Source: Baffinella frigidus
Lineage: Eukaryota > Cryptophyceae > Cryptomonadales > Baffinellaceae
Reading direction: 5' to 3'
Assembly: GCA_026770585.1 (NCBI GenBank)
Contig: MU647019.1
Span: forward strand, 102,209-112,330
Length of the DNA: 10,122 nucleotides
In this document: piece after piece, positions 9,223 to 10,122 of the stretch
Numbering within the stretch: the first letter of the stretch is position 1
How the letters are laid out: every line of letters begins with the position of its first letter
Made by a program: the position numbers and the translations under genes
The notes under the pieces: generated by a model
What the model was told of the DNA's origin: nothing
What the model saw: only the letters and a program-made list of their open reading frames with translations
Databases searched by the model: none

Positions 9223-9944
9223 CTGTCACGTCCCGACATTAGCACCGGGCTGTAAGAAGGCGGTGCAAAAACTTACAAGGCGGTACAAAAAGTTACTACC
9301 GTCACGTCCAAATAAAGAGTCCATTTATTATAAATCGTATCTTGGTGCGCATAGTGAAGCAAGATTTTTCACGCCCCCGCAGCTTCGCTCCGTGCAGTGT
9401 CAAGTGATGCGGTCAGCGTCACGGTGGTTGACGCCGTGGAGTCTGGCGACTGTAATGAGACTGGCACCCGATCCTGCAGCGGCAAGTGTTTCTTGCATTC
9501 CTGCAAATGTGACTAGCATCGTGCCACCAGCGAGAGGGACTGGCATCTCCTCTCTCGAATCTCCGCGTAGCTCTCGGTGAGAACGTCAGTCCGCCTGCCA
9601 GGGACGACCGACAAAACACAACGTGCTACGTGATCAATCCCCGGTGCATTCCCCCGTGAACATCAACGAGGCGGGTAGGAGGTGGAGTTAGAATCCATCC
9701 GGAAAATGCTCGCATGAGCGGCCGACACGGGGTACAGTAGTGGCACAATGCGTCGAGCATGTGCAGTAGTTTGGCAATAAATTATCAATCTCTAACTCGG
9801 CGGGACCTGATCGTCGAGAAGCGAGAGGCCCGAGAGGTCAGCCACAGTCTCGACTCCCAGCTGGAGCAGCGCGGCCGCCGCGCTCTCGAGCTTGTGCTCC
9901 GCCAGAAACTCCTTCACCTCTTTCGCTAGCTCGACCTCGCCAGC
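9145..9944 (-). CDS. SAM-domain-like protein, two internal exons (partial gene)
   Basis: Two minus-strand exons, 9944-9807 (46 codons) and 9222-9145 (26 codons), both phase 0. The first, after ACGCAG, reads AGEVELAKEVKEFLAEHKLE and on to LQLGVETVADLSGLSLLDDQ, then donor GTCCCG. The second, after GTGACAG, reads ALEGAGLKKMQVVKLRQAIQ then KPDAGE, then donor GTCTCT. Joined, they show the five-helix pattern of a sterile alpha motif: V.EFL..H.L at the start, a central LGVETVADL..L, and the end helix GLKKMQVVKLRQAI. SAM domains mediate protein or RNA binding, often by polymerising. The matching phases and continuous domain support the 584-bp intron. The gene starts right of the window and continues leftward. 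Partners unknown. Confidence 0.68.
9257..9296. repeat. 20-bp tandem repeat, two units
   Basis: AAGGCGGTGCAAAAACTTAC (9257-9276) is directly followed by AAGGCGGTACAAAAAGTTAC (9277-9296), with two differences. It lies in the intron between the two SAM-like exons. Confidence 0.92.
9383..9516 (+). CDS. Possible cysteine-rich 3' coding end, antisense within the SAM-gene intron (weak)
   Basis: After CACGCCCCCGCAG a plus-strand frame reads LRAVSSDAVSVTVVDAVES then GDCNETGTRSCSGKCFLHSC, KCD and TAG. Five cysteines in the last 21 residues and varied codons look more protein-like than the other frames here. It lies on the strand opposite to the SAM-like gene and inside its intron. No family is recognised; chance is a serious alternative. 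Confidence 0.22.
9517..9768. other. Remainder of the SAM-gene intron, no feature recognised
   Basis: Mixed-composition sequence with no clear inverted repeat. The frames open here are short and compositionally biased. Confidence 0.4.
9769..9793 (-). repeat. 25-bp sequence shared with intron 4 of the flotillin-like gene
   Basis: Exact reverse complement of 6003-6027. It begins 13 bases into the intron after the donor at 9806 of the SAM-like gene, in the sense direction of that gene. Confidence 0.95.
9807..9944 (-). CDS. SAM-like gene, upstream exon
   Basis: Carries helices 1 to about 4 of the SAM-like domain: VKEFLAEHKLESAAAALLQL, then GVETVADLSGLSLLDD. Alanine-rich with G/C-ending codons. 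Immediately upstream (9945-10060) is a copy of repeat R, so the 3' end of the preceding intron is repeat-derived. Confidence 0.68.
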
Positions 9945-9954
9945 CTGCGTTCGG

Positions 9955-10060
9955 TCCTTTAGGTTCTTCGAGCTCCCACCATAGGCGGACACCGAAAGTT
10001 ATCTGCGGGAAAGCAATGCTTCCTTTCGGATCACATCAGGCCCCCCGGTGCAGAAGGATC
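9955..10060 (+). repeat. Dispersed repeat R, copy 5
   Basis: GGTCCTTTAGGTTCTTCGAG then CTCCCACCATAGGCGGACAC parallels copies at 461 and 635. ATCTGCGGGAAAGCAATGCT, CTTTCGGATC and GGTGCAGA then follow the order seen in the long copies (CTGCAGGGAAAGCA, CTTTCGGATCG, AGTGCAGAGG). It lies in the intron upstream of the SAM-like exon at 9944. Confidence 0.7.
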
Positions 10061-10102
10061 GCGGCAGAAACCAGGGGCCTGATGTGATCCGAAAGGAAGC
10101 AT
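10016..10102. repeat. Hairpin with perfect 29-bp arms at the right edge
   Basis: Left arm 10016-10044 begins ATGCTTCCTTTCGGATCACA. Right arm 10074-10102 ends TGTGATCCGAAAGGAAGCAT. The spacer is 29 bases. The outer part of the arm (GCTTCCTTTCGG) also occurs at 510-521, so the hairpin is made from repeat R sequence. Confidence 0.93.
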
Positions 10103-10122
10103 GGCTTTTTCGAAAGCACCAC

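Noticed and set aside
8840-9580. A 246-codon plus-strand open frame
   Set aside because: It crosses the end of one foldback, the whole of another, and the antisense of a well-supported SAM-like exon. Its sequence is low-information Ser/Arg/Pro.

Overview
The window looks like nuclear DNA of a eukaryotic microbe. Two genes are split by GT-AG introns, there are long tracts of plant/alga-type telomeric sequence (CCCTAAA), coding islands are GC-rich, and most of the rest is short palindromic repeats. TTTAGGG-type telomeric DNA together with intron-dense genes and small foldback elements fits an alga, such as a dinoflagellate or another secondary-plastid lineage. That assignment is inference and is not fixed by any gene here. 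No bacterial operon, rRNA, tRNA or CRISPR array is visible.

Layout. Bases 1-2516 are almost all repeats: a palindromic element (72-211), at least four diverged copies of one dispersed repeat with a conserved hairpin (461-2144; a fifth lies at 9955-10060), and two copies of a second repeat that ends in a foldback (1321-1430 and 2371-2516). From 2845 a plus-strand gene begins. It encodes a membrane-anchored flotillin-like SPFH protein, in five exons, all phase 0: 2845-3168, 3241-3300, 3670-3756, 4653-4769 and 6407-6499. Intron 2 holds a palindromic element, intron 3 an interstitial telomeric array, and introns 3 and 4 hold several decayed or partial copies of the neighbouring exons. The end of this gene is not securely identified.

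From 6500 to 7412 the DNA is minisatellite and telomere-like sequence, interspersed with four copies of a short coding-like unit. From 7430 to 8901 lie three near-complete 117-121 bp inverted-repeat elements flanked by TA, a shorter foldback family, a 72-bp tandem duplication whose second unit has received one of the TA elements, and a 210-bp foldback. On the minus strand, 9944-9807 and 9222-9145 are two consecutive internal exons of a gene whose joined product looks like a SAM (sterile alpha motif) domain. Palindromic or repeated DNA occupies the introns on both sides of these exons. The right edge is a 29-bp-arm hairpin.

How it fits together. The two genes are unrelated in product. What they share is their introns: copies of the same foldback family (CCACCA...TGGTGG) lie inside introns of both genes, and an identical 25-mer lies in an intron of each, in the same sense relative to transcription. 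The most interesting reading is that this locus has been shaped by small non-autonomous foldback elements, and by local duplication that copied pieces of exons along with them.
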